Shown here in pieces: positions 33,510-45,698 of a DNA stretch of 64,000 nt. The notes under the pieces are model-generated. The model made no database searches and was not told the DNA's origin. It saw only the letters and a program-made list of their open reading frames with translations. This DNA is from Wurfbainia villosa. Lineage: Eukaryota > Streptophyta > Magnoliopsida > Zingiberales > Zingiberaceae. Numbering within the stretch: the first letter of the stretch is position 1; every line of letters starts with the position of its first letter. The stretch lies in the NCBI GenBank assembly GCA_025175895.1, contig CM045988.1, forward strand, positions 11,313,647-11,377,646, read 5' to 3'. Position numbers and translations under genes: made by a program.

Positions 33510-35228
33510 CTAACCCTTAAGGATGGATTTAGGAATCCAAAATAAATTCTTTCCTATGGGGTTCACTAAAAATTCCTTAGGGATCCATTTTCTAGCTATT
33601 ACCTTCTTTTTGTCTTGACCCCTAGCAATTAAACATTTATAGGCCTTTTCATTTTTATTTTCTTTATATCCTAGGCCTTTCTTGTTGAAGCTTGCCCTTT
33701 GGCTCCCTATGATCATGTTAAGAGTGTTGGAGCCAATTGTAAACTTTTCTAGGGCCTTGGTCAAATGATCTACCTTTTCCCTTAGAACCCTATTTTCTTT
33801 AATGCATGCATCATTAACATCAAATGGCATATAATCATGTGAGCATGCATCATTTAAGCTAGAAGAAATATTATCATTTACATTTAAGCATGCTTTTGCT
33901 AATTTTTCTTCTAAGTCCTTAATTTGATCTAGCATGCATTTATTTTTTTTCTTTGCCCTAAACAAGTCCTTAGTGAGGCTAGAAATAATTGACATAACTT
34001 TCTTGGGGGAAAGATTTGTTACCTCACTTACTAAATCCACTTCCAATGATGAGGATGTAGAAGAAGCTCCCTCTTCACTCGAGCTCTCCTCACTTGAGCT
34101 TGCTTTTTCATTTTCGGAGGAAGAGGAGTTTAGATCGTCAAAAGCCATTAGGGCAAGGTTTGAGTAGACATGTTCTTCCTCTTCCTCTTCGGATGAGGAA
34201 GAGGGATCATCCCATGTCTTTTCTTTTAGTTCATTTGCCTTCCCCTTTTCCTTGGCCTTCTTCTCTTCCTTCTTTTTGCTCCCCTTCTTCTTCTTCTTTT
34301 CTTCTTTCTTTCTCTTCTCCTCTTTGCTCTTGTTCAAGAGGGGACAATTATCCCCTATATGTCCCTCTCCTTGGCAATTGTAGCAAATCACCTTCCCCCT
34401 TGGTCTTCTCCTCCTATCATTAGATTTATTAAATTTAAAATTTCTTAAAGCACGCCTTACCTTCCTTACCATGTATGATTCTTCCGTGCTATCCATGGAG
34501 GAGGAGGAGGATGCTTCATCAGAGGAGGAGGGGGTCTCCTTCTTCTTCTTCCCTTTGTTAGCCATCAAGGCTACTCCTCTTGAAGGCTGAAATCTTGGCT
34601 CTTCTACTATTCCTTCGAGCCTTGTTTCATGGAGCTCCATAGTTGAGAAGAACTCCTCCAAGGTGCTCACTTCTAAGTTCTTTGACATGTAGAAGGAGTC
34701 CACCATTGAGCTCCATTTTGATGATCGGGGAAAGGCATCAATTGCTTTCATGAGCATGTCCCGGTTCGAAAGTCTTTCTCCTACACTCGTTAGCCCAATT
34801 AAAATTTCTTTGAATCTAGAATGTAAGGAGGTTACCTTTTCTCCCTTTTCAAGCTTGATATTTGTTAGTTGGGAGCGGAGGAGGTCTCTTCTTGCAAGCT
34901 TGGGCTCCGAAGTGCCTTCATGAAGCTCTACTAGCTTCTCCCACATCTCCTTGGCACTTGCACACTCCCCTATCCTATTCACTTCTTGTTGGGGGAGTAC
35001 ATTGTAGAGGTGGTGCTTGGCCTTTGAATTCGCCAAGTACTCCTCTCTTTGTCTTTTATTCCACCTTGATTTCTCCAATGGCTCCCCTTCTTCATTTTTA
35101 GGCATCTCGAAACTGTTTTCCATAATTAATAAAATTTTGAAGTCGGTTTTGAAGAATACCTCCGTTCTCTTTTTCCACCGTGAGAATTCTCCTTCAATCT
35201 TCGGTGGGTGAATGTTGGAGCCGGTCAT
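33510..35228 (-). CDS. Intact Gag protein of non-autonomous element D (572 aa)
   Basis: An uninterrupted Gag of 572 residues. Residues about 1-45 resemble the start of plant copia Gag proteins (IHPPKIEGEFSRWKK). Residues about 60-205 match the UBN2-type Gag capsid domain. A perfect CX2CX4HX4C zinc knuckle lies at residues 282-295 (C282, C285, H290, C295), with basic stretches either side for RNA binding. Residues about 300-345 are Lys/Glu-rich, about 350-425 Ser/Glu-rich, and about 425-500 coiled-coil-like. The C-terminus (WIPKEFLVNP... to KSILKG) is conserved in E and L. The expected role is to form the capsid and package element RNA in the cytoplasm. It ends in a stop with no pol downstream. 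The primer site lies about 50 bp upstream of the start, so the leader is short. Confidence 0.9.
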   Translation of the reverse strand: MTGSNIHPPKIEGEFSRWKKRTEVFFKTDFKILLIMENSFEMPKNEEGEPLEKSRWNKRQREEYLANSKAKHHLYNVLPQQEVNRIGECASAKEMWEKLVELHEGTSEPKLARRDLLRSQLTNIKLEKGEKVTSLHSRFKEILIGLTSVGERLSNRDMLMKAIDAFPRSSKWSSMVDSFYMSKNLEVSTLEEFFSTMELHETRLEGIVEEPRFQPSRGVALMANKGKKKKETPSSSDEASSSSSMDSTEESYMVRKVRRALRNFKFNKSNDRRRRPRGKVICYNCQGEGHIGDNCPLLNKSKEEKRKKEEKKKKKGSKKKEEKKAKEKGKANELKEKTWDDPSSSSEEEEEEHVYSNLALMAFDDLNSSSSENEKASSSEESSSEEGASSTSSSLEVDLVSEVTNLSPKKVMSIISSLTKDLFRAKKKNKCMLDQIKDLEEKLAKACLNVNDNISSSLNDACSHDYMPFDVNDACIKENRVLREKVDHLTKALEKFTIGSNTLNMIIGSQRASFNKKGLGYKENKNEKAYKCLIARGQDKKKVIARKWIPKEFLVNPIGKNLFWIPKSILKG

Positions 35229-35276
35229 TCTTGTATGTGCTTGTTGTGGCAGTTAGTCCTCGACAAGCTTTCCTCG

Positions 35277-35288
35277 GCTCTGATACCA
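35277..35288 (-). other. Primer binding site of element D
   Basis: TGGTATCAGAGC on the minus strand, two bases inside the LTR end; a tRNA-iMet type primer site. Confidence 0.88.
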
Positions 35289-35290
35289 CT

Positions 35291-36522
35291 TGTAGGGTCG
35301 ATCGATATGTGTTTGGCCGGCTAGAGGGGGGTGAATAGCCCTCTTCGTACGATGATGGAATTTGCTCATCTACAAAGAATATTAGTTCAACAGAAACAAA
35401 ACAAGACAAGAAAATATAAATAAGAATACAAACGCTAACAAAGGATGTAACGTGGTTCACGGCTGCGCCGCTAATCCACGGTCCGATTCGTCCACGGTGA
35501 ATCACTCCGCAAGCTTCCACTATTCTCTCCTTTGCACCAAGCTAGGTGGAGGTAACCTCTTTACAAGAATTCACTCCTCTTACAAATATGATGTAAATAA
35601 AACCAAGTAAGAGGATGGAAAAACTTTAGGGTGCTTTGGGAGAAGGTTAGAGCATAATCATTAGCCTCCCAAAGCCCCACACCCTCTCTTTTTATAGAGA
35701 GGGATGATTTCTTCCTGTTGGCCGCCATCAGTTGACTGCTGCCCTTGGCAGTCGACTGCCGCCACTACAACAGCCTCCGAACACGTCGGATCCCGACCGT
35801 TGTAGTCCAACAGATCCCTTGGCAGTCGACTGATGTAACCATCAGTTGACTGTTGCCTCCGTAGTCGACTGGTCAGTTGGCTATGAGAGGTTCTGTGCCC
35901 GCGACTTCCTCTGGCAGTCGACTGCCATTCCATGGAAGTCGACTGCTGGGCCTAAACCCATCAGTCGAACACCAGTTGAACCCCATTCGACTTAGAGCAG
36001 TCGACTGCCATTTCATGGCAGTCGACTAGTGCCGTGTGAAACTCAAACTTAACATTCATTTGATCTTCCGGCGGTCGGGTAAACCTCAACCCTTGCAGTC
36101 AAGCCTCCGACACTCATCCATTTGGCCAAGTTCACCTAATGAGCTACTTACATTTCACTCATTCTCTCATCTCACTCGAAGTCCCTCGCTGAAGCTCTCT
36201 TCATTCGCGACCACGTCCCTCGCAGCATCAGGCGCACGACTCTGCAATGCTCTTTCGCGTCTCTTGCCTTCGAAGTCTGCTTCCTTGGCTTCGCTTCAAG
36301 TCATCTCATCTGGCAGTCCCTCGGCAGCATCAAGCACATGACTCTGCAATGCTCCTTCTCCGACTCAAGCACGAGGTAGTGAGTGGTGAACCTGCCAAAG
36401 CTTCATGTGCGAATTACTAAGTCCTGCATGACTTCAACGCACATATCAAATCTCAATAACAACCTAACTTAAACCCTTTGTCACACACATCAAAACCATA
36501 TCACGAGTTGATTGCCCTAACA
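35291..36522 (-). repeat. 5' LTR of element D
   Basis: A 1232-bp LTR with TATA box at 35688-35696 and the palindrome cluster at about 35727-36030. It is bounded by the primer site and the TSD TGATT. Confidence 0.92.
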
Positions 36523-36729
36523 TGATTCACCTTGGATGAATCGATCGTGGATTCGCGACAAGGGTCGTGAACCATATTACATCGGTTTGTTAGCATTGTT
36601 TCTTAATTATCTTTATTATTTGTATTTCCGTTGCGCTAATAGTACTTGTAGATGATTAAGCGACAAATGATCCTCATATACGATAAAGGGCTATTAACCC
36701 CCCTCTAGCCGACCACCAATCCTCCAACA
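36523..36729 (+). repeat. 5' LTR of element E, right part
   Basis: It starts with the second copy of TGATT and ends CCTCCAACA. A decayed primer site follows at 36732-36743 (TGGTATTAGAGA). Together with 30094-31136 it rebuilds the LTR length of E. Confidence 0.88.
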
Positions 36730-36781
36730 AGTGGTATTAGAGACAAGGTTGCTTATCACTGGACTCACCGCCGCAATAAGC

Positions 36782-38461
36782 ATGACAAGAAAGATGGTCA
36801 ACTTCAACATCCATCCACCTAAGTTCGAGGGTGAATTCGCATTGTGGAAGAAGTGTATGGAGGTATTTTTCGAAATGGATTTTGATATTATGTTAATCAT
36901 GGAATTTGGTTTCGATATACCTAGGGACGAAGAGGGTGAACCAATTGAGAAATCGTGATGGACCAAGAAGCAAAGGGAGGAGAACCTTGCAAACTCAAAA
37001 GCGAAACACCACCTCTTCAATGTGATCCCCCAACAAGAGATCAACCGGATTGGAGAGTGTGCAAGTGCCAAGGAGATGTGGGAAAAGCTTGTAGAACTTC
37101 ATGAGGGCACCTCCGAGGAAAAATTTGCAAGACGGGATCTCCTCCGCTCCCAATTGAACAACTTCAAATTAGAAAAGGGTGAAAAGGTATTATCACTACA
37201 CTCTAGATTCAAAGAGATAATAATCGGTTTAGCAAGTGTAGGTGAAAAACTCTCCAACCGGGACATGATCATGAAGGCTATAGATGCCTTCCCTCGGTCA
37301 TCAAAGTGGAGCTCAATGGTGGACTCCTTCTACATTTCAATGAATCTAGAGGTGAGTACTCTAGAGGAATTCTTCTCTACTATGAAACTTCATGAAACTA
37401 GACTTGAAGGTATAGTAGAGGAACCAAGGAGTCAACCAAGGGGAGTGGAACTAATAGCAAATAAAGGAAAGAAGGAGATGCCTTCACCCTCCTCATCTGA
37501 TGAAGATTCATCTTCCTCGTCAATGGATAGCAATGAGGAAGCTTAAATGGTAAATAAGGTAAGACGTGTACTTAAAAGTTTTAGATTTAACAAGTCTAAT
37601 GATAGGGGAAGAAGGCCAAGGAGGAAGATTATTTGCTATAATTGCCAAGGAGAGGGACACATAAGAGATGAGTGTCCTTTATTGAACAAAAGTAAAGAAG
37701 AAGAGAAGAAAAGGGATAGCAAGAAGAAGGGCAAAAAGAAAGAAGAAAAGAAGCCCAAAGAAAAGAAGAAGTCAAAGCCCCACAACCTAAAAGCGGTGAC
37801 ATGGGATGATCCATCATCCTCATCGGAGGAAGATCAAGCCTTCACAAGCCTCGCATTAATGGGGATAGATGACTTGGACTCCACCTCCTCCGAGCAAGAA
37901 GAAAGAAGTTCAAGTGAGAAGAGCTCAAGTGAAGGGGGAGCTTCATCCTCATCCTCATTGGGATCGGAGGAGGAAGATATGGTAGGTATGGTAAAGAATC
38001 TTCCTACTTAAGAAATTATTTCTATGATTTCTAGTCTAACTATGGATTTATTTAGGGCTAAGAAAAAGAATAAATGCATGTTTGATCAAATTAAGGCCCT
38101 AGAAGAAAAACTAGCAAATGCATGCTCACATGATGATTATATTCCTCTAAATGTTAATGATGCATGTATTGAAGAAAATAAGGCCTTAAGGGAAAAGGTA
38201 GATCATCTAACTAAGGCCCTAGAGAAATTTACCATAGGCTCCAATACTTTAAATATGATCATTGGGAGCCAAAGGGCTAGTTTCAATAAGAAAGGCCTAG
38301 GATATAAGGGAAACGAAAATGAAAAGGCCGATCATCGCCTAATTGCTAGGGGTCAAGCTAAAAATACAATGTTAGCAAGAAATTGGATCCCAAAGGAGTA
38401 CTTGGTGAACCCTATAGGAAAGAATCTATATTGGGTTCCTATGTCTATCCTTAAGGGTTAG
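36782..38461 (+). pseudogene. Element E gag, interrupted by stops
   Basis: Same Gag type as D: INIHPPKFEGEF-like start, UBN2-type domain, a CX2CX4HX4C knuckle (CYNCQGEGHIRDEC near 37632), Lys/Glu and Ser-rich stretches, coiled-coil region and the conserved C-terminus ending KSILKG... before the stop at 38459-38461. In-frame stops lie at about 36955 (TGA at a site where the L copy codes Arg, a CG to TG change), 37544 and 38009. The open pieces are 37022-37546, 37547-38011 and 38024-38461. No frameshift is evident, so decay is by point mutation. Confidence 0.88.
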
Positions 38462-39573
38462 GAAAACTCTAGGATAGTCAACCATAATTGGAATTTATTT
38501 ATATCATATCATATGGTTGACTTAGAATGATGAGGATGTTAATTTTAGACTTATCATTTTTTTTATGAGCATGGGTGATGTTTTTAATTAAGTGTTGGGT
38601 GATGATAATGTTATCATAATATGAAATCATGAATATTGTTTGTCTTATGATCATGATATGCAATAATTGAAAATATTTGATCATGATTGATAATATGTGA
38701 TTTTATGATCATGTTGGGTGTTTTTAGTATGTAGATACTTAACCTTGGTAGAATTGCATGAAAATTGATGGTTAAGTATAAATACCTTTAGGTACATCTC
38801 ACATCCCACCATAGGCTAACTTGATTGAAAAACATAGCATGGGTGAGATTTTAGGATGATACAATAACTCACTTATGCTTATGACATTTTTGATGAGTCA
38901 TTATAGGTATCATAATAGCAATAATAGACCAATCATGGGGAGAACATATGTTTAATTCATAGACATATTTCCCAAAGATCATGGTTGGATATTTCAAATG
39001 TTTTAAAACCATTTCATGTTTTATAAACTGCAAGTTCATGTTTTAAAACAATTCAAGGCAAAACTAGGCTTTCAAGTTGATAAAAACTTTAGTGTTTTTC
39101 AACATATTTGAGTTTTTGGAAAATTTTTGAAAATTAAATTCATTCTCATGAAAAAAAATATTTTTCACTGATAAAGGGACTTATGAGAAATATGTTCCCC
39201 AAATTTCATGATTTTTTGAATTTCTTAGAATTTTTAATGCATTTCTAAAATCGAGTTCATGATGCTCGATTCGATTGATCGTGATGTCTTGTCTGCAAAT
39301 ACACGATAACCTATTTTATCAGGTTTTGAGGTTCATTTTGGTATTTTTCTTTCCCTAAACTTGATGTCATGCTTATTTAACATATGGTAGATGTTTTTGA
39401 TGGTGTCAAGGGGGAGAAATGGTTAGGTTTAAGTCAATCATGATAGGGGGAGAGATTAGCTTGTATTAAGGGGGAGTTGCATGTATTAAGGGGGAGTTTG
39501 ATACTCATATTTATTTACATGCTTTCTTGCCTAACTTAAACATGGTTGCCACACATCAAAAAAAGGGGTAGAT
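38462..39573 (+). other. 3' noncoding region of element E with purine tracts
   Basis: AT-rich and without genes. Near the end it holds repeated GGGGGAG tracts (about 39409, 39446, 39471, 39491) and the final polypurine tract AAAAAAAGGGGTAGAT next to the LTR. Confidence 0.7.
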
Positions 39574-40817
39574 TGTTAGGGCAATCAACCCATGGATGAT
39601 GTGTTTTGATGTGTGTGGCAAATGTTTAAGTTAGATTGTTTGTGGATTTAATATGTGTGTTGAAGTCGTGCAAGACTTAGTAATTCACACATGGCTAGTG
39701 TGACAAAGCATTGGCAAGATCACCATCTAATGACTCGGCCCTTGAGTCGGTGAAGGATGACATTGCGAAGCCGTGCGCTTGGTGCATCCGAGGGACTGCC
39801 GGACGAGGAGCATTGGAGTGAAGCCAAAGGAAGCAGACTTCAAGGCGAGACGCGAAGGATGGCATTGCGAAGTCGTGCGCTTGGTTCATCCGGGGACGTG
39901 GCCTGACAAAGAGAGCTTCAAGGCGAAGAACTCCAAGGGAAGATGAGAGTGAGCGATTGTAACCTGGGTTGGGGTAGCTAATAGGTGAACTTGGCCAAAT
40001 GGCTAAGTCAAGTGTCGGATGGATTTTCCCGACATCAGTCAACTGCCATGAAATGACAGTCGACTGCTCTAAGTCGATTGAAGACTCGACTGGTGTTCGA
40101 GTCTGGTTTCTGGCTGAACAGTTGACTACTAAGGGATGACAGTCAACTATTGACATTATCAGTTTATTGATGGGAAGATCAGTCGACTGATCGAGGAAAG
40201 TTCGGGAACAAAAGCTTTGGCAGTCGAGTGATCTTGTCGACCACTCGACTATTGGCTCCATCAGTCGACTGATGGAAAGATCAGTCGACTGATGTAGGAG
40301 CCGTTAGTTAGAATCCAACATAGATGAAGCCTTTGTGAGGCAACGAGTACAGCAGTAGTTGACTGATGGCTGTATCAGTCTACTGCTCGGTGCCCAAAGG
40401 GAAGAATGGCTTCTTCTCTATAAGAAGGGGCCTTGGGTGACTTGGGATGGTTAATGCTTAACTTCTAAATATCTCCCAAGTGCCCAACACGTTTTCAATC
40501 CTCTTCCTTGAGCTTATTTCAATTATATTGTAAGAGGAGATATTCTTGTAAAAAAGGTTACCTCCACCTAGCTTTGTGCAAAGGAGAGACTAGTGGAATT
40601 GTTGTAGGCGTGATTCACCTTGGATGAATCGGTCGTGGATTCGCGGCAAGGGTCGCGAACCACGTTACATCAGTTTGTTAGCATTGTTTCTTAATTGTCT
40701 TTATTATTTGTATTTCCATTGCGCTAATAGTACTTGTAGACGATTAAGCGACGAACGATCCTCATCTATGATAAAGGGCTATTCACCCTCCTCTAGCTGA
40801 CCACCGATCCTCCAACA
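39574..40817 (+). repeat. 3' LTR of element E
   Basis: A 1244-bp LTR from TGTTAGGGC to CTCCAACA. The CAGTCGACTG cluster (about 40036-40385) precedes CTATAAGAAG (near 40419). Confidence 0.92.
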
Positions 40818-40860
40818 CCTTCTAGTCGGGCCACGATCCTCCAACAAGTGGTATCAAAGC
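40818..40860 (+). repeat. End of F 5' LTR and F primer site
   Basis: CCTTC (TSD of E) and the last bases of the F LTR to 40846, followed by the primer site TGGTATCAAAGC at 40849-40860, one base off the tRNA-iMet match. Confidence 0.82.
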
Positions 40861-40903
40861 AAGAAGCCTATCATCGGACTCACCGCCTCGATAAGTAAAT
40901 CAA

Positions 40904-42454
40904 ATTGCCGACATCAACATCAAACCACCGAAATTCGAAGGAGACTTTTCTTAGTGGAATTATATTTTGAAACCGATTTCGATATGATGCTAACAATTGA
41001 AGATGTCGAAGTACTAGGGATGAAGACAACAAGCTAATCGAAAAATCAAAATGGATCAAGGAGCAAAGGCAACAATTCAAGACAACTGTTAAGACAACGA
41101 AAATGTTAATAAAATTAATACCTTACAATATTTTGTCCAAGCTTGGTGAATATCGGGACGCTAAGGACTTATGAAATAAGTTGGTCAAATTCCATGAGAA
41201 TCCCGAACCGGCACAAGTAGAGAAGGATGCCGAGGAAGAAGGTCCATTAACATCCGAGGATGTGGATGAATTGGAGGAAACCTCCACCTCTAGCATTGAG
41301 GGGGAAGAGAGATCTTTCATCCCAGAGCAAGAACAAGAAGAAGCATCTACATCCGGGAGAAGTGAAGAACAAAAAGAAAATTCTCTAGGTAACTCATGCA
41401 TTTTAGTCAAAAATAAAGATCACATTATATGCTTTGAGTATAGGGAAGTCAAGCATTACAAGAGAAAATGCCCAAAATTGACTAAGGAGAAAGTATCAGC
41501 GTCAAAAGTTCAAGTAAAATCAAAGGATGCCAAAGTCCTCGCTAGGAAAAGCAAAGAGCACATTGTGTGCTTCAAGTGCAATCAAAGGGGACACTACCGA
41601 AGCCAATGCCCTAGGGGAAAGAAGAAGGGGTAAGAAGGAGCTACACAAGTAGGGAGAGCTTCTAAATCAAACCCTAAGGTATACTTTAATGCACCTTCTA
41701 GTTCTAAGGTTAAAAAGTATGTTAGAAATTATTTTAGTACTCTTGCTATTTCTCATGAAAAACATGCTAGTAGAAATAATAGATTTTATTGTTTAGGTGC
41801 CAAGCATGTAGATTTATCTAAGAACAAACCTACGAACAATAAATCTAGACCCATTCTACCTAGGGAGTCCATTAGAAAAGTAGAGAACCACCTAGGAATT
41901 AATCCAAAGAATCATAGATATATGCCTAGGAAGAGTCATTCCAAAAAGATTAATGAACAAACAAAATTGGGAAAGTTAGAATTAGAAAATCGAGCTTTGA
42001 GGTCAAGGCTTAAAAAATTGGAAAATACCCTAGCAAAAATGACAAATTCATTTATGGGGTCTAATGATCAAAATCTAAGACTTAGGAGACAAGAACCGTC
42101 CAAGAGCAAGAAAGGTTTGGGTCACAAACCTAAGTACTACCACAATGTTCCATTCGATTATGGAATAAAATCTGGGTCTAGGAAAACAAGGTTAATAGGG
42201 AAGTCATCCCAAAGGTTAACCAAGGTAGGTGTCTAGTTGCTAAGGTTTCAAGAAAATCTAAGGAAGCCACTAAGAAGGTTACAAGGGGAGTTACCCCTAG
42301 AGTTAACCTAGGAAAGACCCTAATGACTAAGGCTTCAAAGCCAAAAAGGGTCATTAGGAAGGTATCTAGAGAAGTTATCCCTAGTGAATACCTTGTTAAC
42401 CCAAGGAGGTCCAATAGGTATTGGGTTCCTAGGAGCGTGATCGATTCACGCTAG
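40904..42454 (+). pseudogene. Element F gag (two zinc knuckles), broken
   Basis: The reading starts where the start codon is now ATT (40904-40906; ATG in the inverted copy at 47923). Motifs are KPPKFEGDF, a UBN2-like segment with a large deletion compared with D, an acidic Ser/Glu stretch (open frame 41181-41633) and two knuckles. The first (CFEYREVKHYKRKC, near 41430) has lost its second Cys. The second (CFKCNQRGHYRSQC, near 41570) is complete. A coiled-coil segment (41922-42236) and a YWVPRS-type C-terminus follow, with a stop at 42452-42454. Several stops and shifts occur. Confidence 0.82.
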
Positions 42455-44091
42455 ATGGGTTAGGGTGTGTCAAACCTAAGTGGATGGGTAGTTAACCTAA
42501 CCATGGTAGAGTTGACACTTTAGGATGTGCCAATGTGTTTTGAGAAGTTTGAATATTAATCAAATTGGCACAATTAGGGTTAGAGGTCTTGGTGTGCCAT
42601 TTTGGGTTTTGGCACACTTGGTAGAGTTGGTTAATATGACAAAATAAACTTAATTATATCAAATGACAACTAATATTAAAATCTAGGTATTCTCATACCT
42701 TCAAATTTTATTTGCCATGCTTTTATTTCCATTTACCATGTCATGATATCATATTTATTTTTATCATATAAAATATCATGATAATGTTTAGGTTTAATTT
42801 TAGTGGCATGCTATGCTTAAGTTAGATTCACATGTCATGATATCATGATTATTGACACATGCTTATTTATGTATCAATTATTCCATAATCATTACTCATG
42901 CATTAAATAAAATTGAGTTAAGGACAATAGCATGATTTAAAGTCCCATACATAAGGGAATCTAATAGTGTTGCTTAGAAAAATACATGAGACCCAAAATG
43001 AACAAAACTCACATCTCACAAGAACACTTGACTTGTATGTGTTTCATACACTTAGATACAAGTGAGATGTTAGGAGAATGAATTTAAGGTTTTAAAATCA
43101 TTTCAAAACCATTTTGAAAAACATTGGTGAAGTCTATCTTTTGATAGCAATCACCATTGAATGAGATGATACAAAGTAGGGTTAAGCATTGAAAATTTCA
43201 ATGGTTTTTAAATTTGTGTTAATCTCACTAATTTATGGATATTTTTTTTAAAATATTTTTCACCCATAATGTTTATTATAAGTAATGTACGTATGAATTT
43301 TCAAGGTTTATCAAAATATATATATTTACTTATGAATTTTGAAAATTCAGTTTTGAAGTCTGATTTCTGCACAATGCAGAAATCAGTCGACTGCCATGGA
43401 TGGCAGTCGACTGGCATCAAGGGCAGTCGACTGGTGACTATAAGAGTCGACTGCCAGTGCTGATTTCGGGTAAACAAGATTTGTTAGGCCAATGTTCAGC
43501 TATTTCTTGGTTCCCTAATTGCTCCTAATCCTAGGATATGCTTTGGAAAGCATTGGAAGGGTGAAAATCCAATGGATATGGATTAGGAGAATTGTTTAGG
43601 GTGTGTATCGAATTTTAAGGGAGGTGAAAGTTCAATGTTGAATCTTTGCCCTTAATTTCGATTATTTAGTGTTTCTATTGGCTTAGGGATTCTCCAAGGA
43701 CATTGTTGGTGTAATGGTCAAGGGGGAGCAAGCTTTTAGGGGGAAGTTATCCATCTTGGGATGATGGATGTATTTCTCCTCATGGTTGGAGAATTGGGGG
43801 ATTGCCTCTCTTAAGTGATATGAGACTTATCACTAGGAAGAGTGAAGGCATCCTAGATATGTTTTTGGACCAAGGGGGAGATTGTAAGATCTCATTGGGA
43901 TATGAAACATTGACACCCTTGGGGAGGACCTTTTTGATGTATGTCAAAAAGGGGGAGAATGTATCAATTGGAGTTAGTTGGAATTCTCACAAGATGTGAG
44001 AATTGCAAATTGGGGATAATTGGTAGACTTGAGTTAGGGCAACTAACTCAAAGGTGTTTATGGTTTTGTCAAACAGCAAAAAAGGGGAGAT
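42455..44091 (+). other. 3' noncoding region of element F
   Basis: No gene. It contains GTGCCA-type near repeats (42470-42640), AT-rich sequence, three or four CAGTCGACTG copies at about 43384-43455, GGGGGAG tracts near 43725, 43740, 43875 and 43950, and the polypurine tract AAAAAAGGGGAGAT just before 44092. Confidence 0.65.
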
Positions 44092-44474
44092 TGTTGGTGC
44101 AATCGGCCCAGGTCAGGATTGACCGGACTTGAGTTTGACTCGAGCAGTATTTTGATGTTAGACAAAACATATGACATGTGATTGTCATGGGAAGACCAAG
44201 TATGTAGCCTTGGCCACGTAAGTCCAAGTTTGTAGCCTTGGCTGTGAAAGTCTAAGTTAGTAGCCTTGGCCACGTAAGTCCAAGTGTGTAGCCTTGGCGG
44301 TGAAAGTCCAAGCATGGGGCTTGGCATTGGAAGTCCAACATGGAGTTGGCAAGGGAAGGCCAAGTGTGTAGCCTTGGCCACGTAGGTCTAAGTGTGTAGC
44401 CTTAGCGGTGAAAGTCTAAGTTATGGGTACTTAGCATTTGGGAAGTCGAAGGGGTGGTTTGGCGGTGTAGGATC
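44092..44474 (+). repeat. Start of F 3' LTR
   Basis: It aligns with 27269-27690 of the 5' LTR, including about ten hairpin repeats. The alignment ends at about 44473, where a CAGTCGACTG copy (44474-44483) marks the junction to inverted sequence. Confidence 0.78.
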
Positions 44475-45698
44475 AGTCGACTGCCAAAAGTCTTCAGTTG
44501 GCTATTGGATTGGTCACTCGCCTGCAGCATAGAATTAGCACAGAAATGTCGAGTAATAGATATTACGACAGTTCCTTACCATCCGATCTCGACCTAGACC
44601 TTCCCCCGAAAGTCTTAGTCGGATCGCCACCTAAGTTTGTCCACATACGGAGGACATGGCCTCACCATTACTCTACACTTAGTGCTTACCTCTAGTCCTC
44701 CTGACCTGTTGCTTAGCTTCCGGTCGCCACCGAGGTTCCTCGACTCCAACGAGGTTCTCCTGGTGTCGTCGACCACTACGGTTTCTCATCCCGAGATTCT
44801 CCGCGTGTCGCTGACCTTCATCTTAGCTTAATACAATTCCTACACACTCAACACAGCACATGAGATAACAATAATAACTTAACTTTGAATCTTTTCCATA
44901 ATCAACATCTAGGTTCAACTATCTGGTGCCCCTGCACCAAAAATCTCTCCCTTTTTTATCTATGGCAAACCGATTCAAAGTTAAGGAAAGATTAAGTATA
45001 AATAAGCATGAGTAGTAAACATGAGTAAGTAAGCATGTAATGAATAGTATTAAACATGAGTAAGTATGAATGAATAGTAATAAACATGAGTAAGTAAGTA
45101 TGAATGAAATAGCATTAAAGATAAGTAAGTATGAATGAAATAGTATTAAACATTATTGGAGGATCGTGACCTAGCTAGAAGGGGGGTTGAATAGCCTTTT
45201 CGTGTGCTTGATGAAAATTGTTCATTCGTCTACAATATTCATTAATATGCATAGCGGAAATACAAATAACAAATTTGAATACAAGAGACAAATGCATAAG
45301 CACAAGACACAACCGATATATGTGGTTCGGAACCTTAGGGTTCCTACACCACGGGGTGAGCTTAGCGAGCTTGAGTGATGAACATACCACAACTAAAACT
45401 TTTTCTCGACAATAAGTCGGAGGTGATGAAACCTCGTACAAGTAATTACAAAAAATAATAAAAAAGTACAAGTAAAATACAAAGACAATATGAAATACAA
45501 ATAAAGAAATTTTTTATAACACTTTGCTTTGATCACTTGCTTGTTGCTTGCTTTGGTTTGCTCTTGAAGGTCTGGATTGCAGTAGCAATTCCACTCCAAA
45601 ATCTCACCAAAAATTTCTATGGAAATCCTCCCCAAGCTTTTTCTTTTATGCTTGTCTCGAGCTGATTCCGTGCCTAGCAGTCGACTGATTTCTGCATT
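44475..45698 (-). repeat. Inverted repeat, left arm
   Basis: The reverse complement of 48148-49345. From left to right it is H-type LTR start (to about 44939), H 3' noncoding (to 45157), F-type LTR end (45158 to about 45677) and a short piece of F noncoding after CAGTCGACTG (45678-45687). Both arms share the H/F junction and the internal deletion, so they are copies of one rearranged locus. Confidence 0.8.

Larger units (their letters stand above)
31137..36522 (-). mobile_element. Element D: gag-only LTR retrotransposon with intact gag
   Basis: A complete minus-strand element of 5386 bp: LTRs 31137-32348 and 35291-36522, primer site 35277-35288, one intact gag ORF and about 1.16 kb of noncoding sequence. 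The TSD TGATT is at 31132-31136 and 36523-36527. There is no protease, integrase or RT, and no space for them. It is the best-preserved element of the window, yet non-autonomous. Confidence 0.93.
30094..40817 (+). mobile_element. Element E: gag-only LTR retrotransposon, interrupted by D
   Basis: The 5' LTR is in two parts (30094-31136 and 36528-36729), then primer site, gag (36782-38461), noncoding region with purine tracts, and 3' LTR (39574-40817). The TSD CCTTC is at 30089-30093 and 40818-40822. The rejoined 5' LTR length (1245 bp) matches the 3' LTR (1244 bp). The first LTR bases are TA rather than TG. No pol is present. Confidence 0.9.

Noticed and set aside
34094..34423. Open frames opposite the gag genes (also 36694-37071, 55025-55234)
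   Set aside because: They are antisense shadows of the gag coding strand, with Ser/Pro/Leu composition expected from Lys/Glu-rich genes read in reverse.
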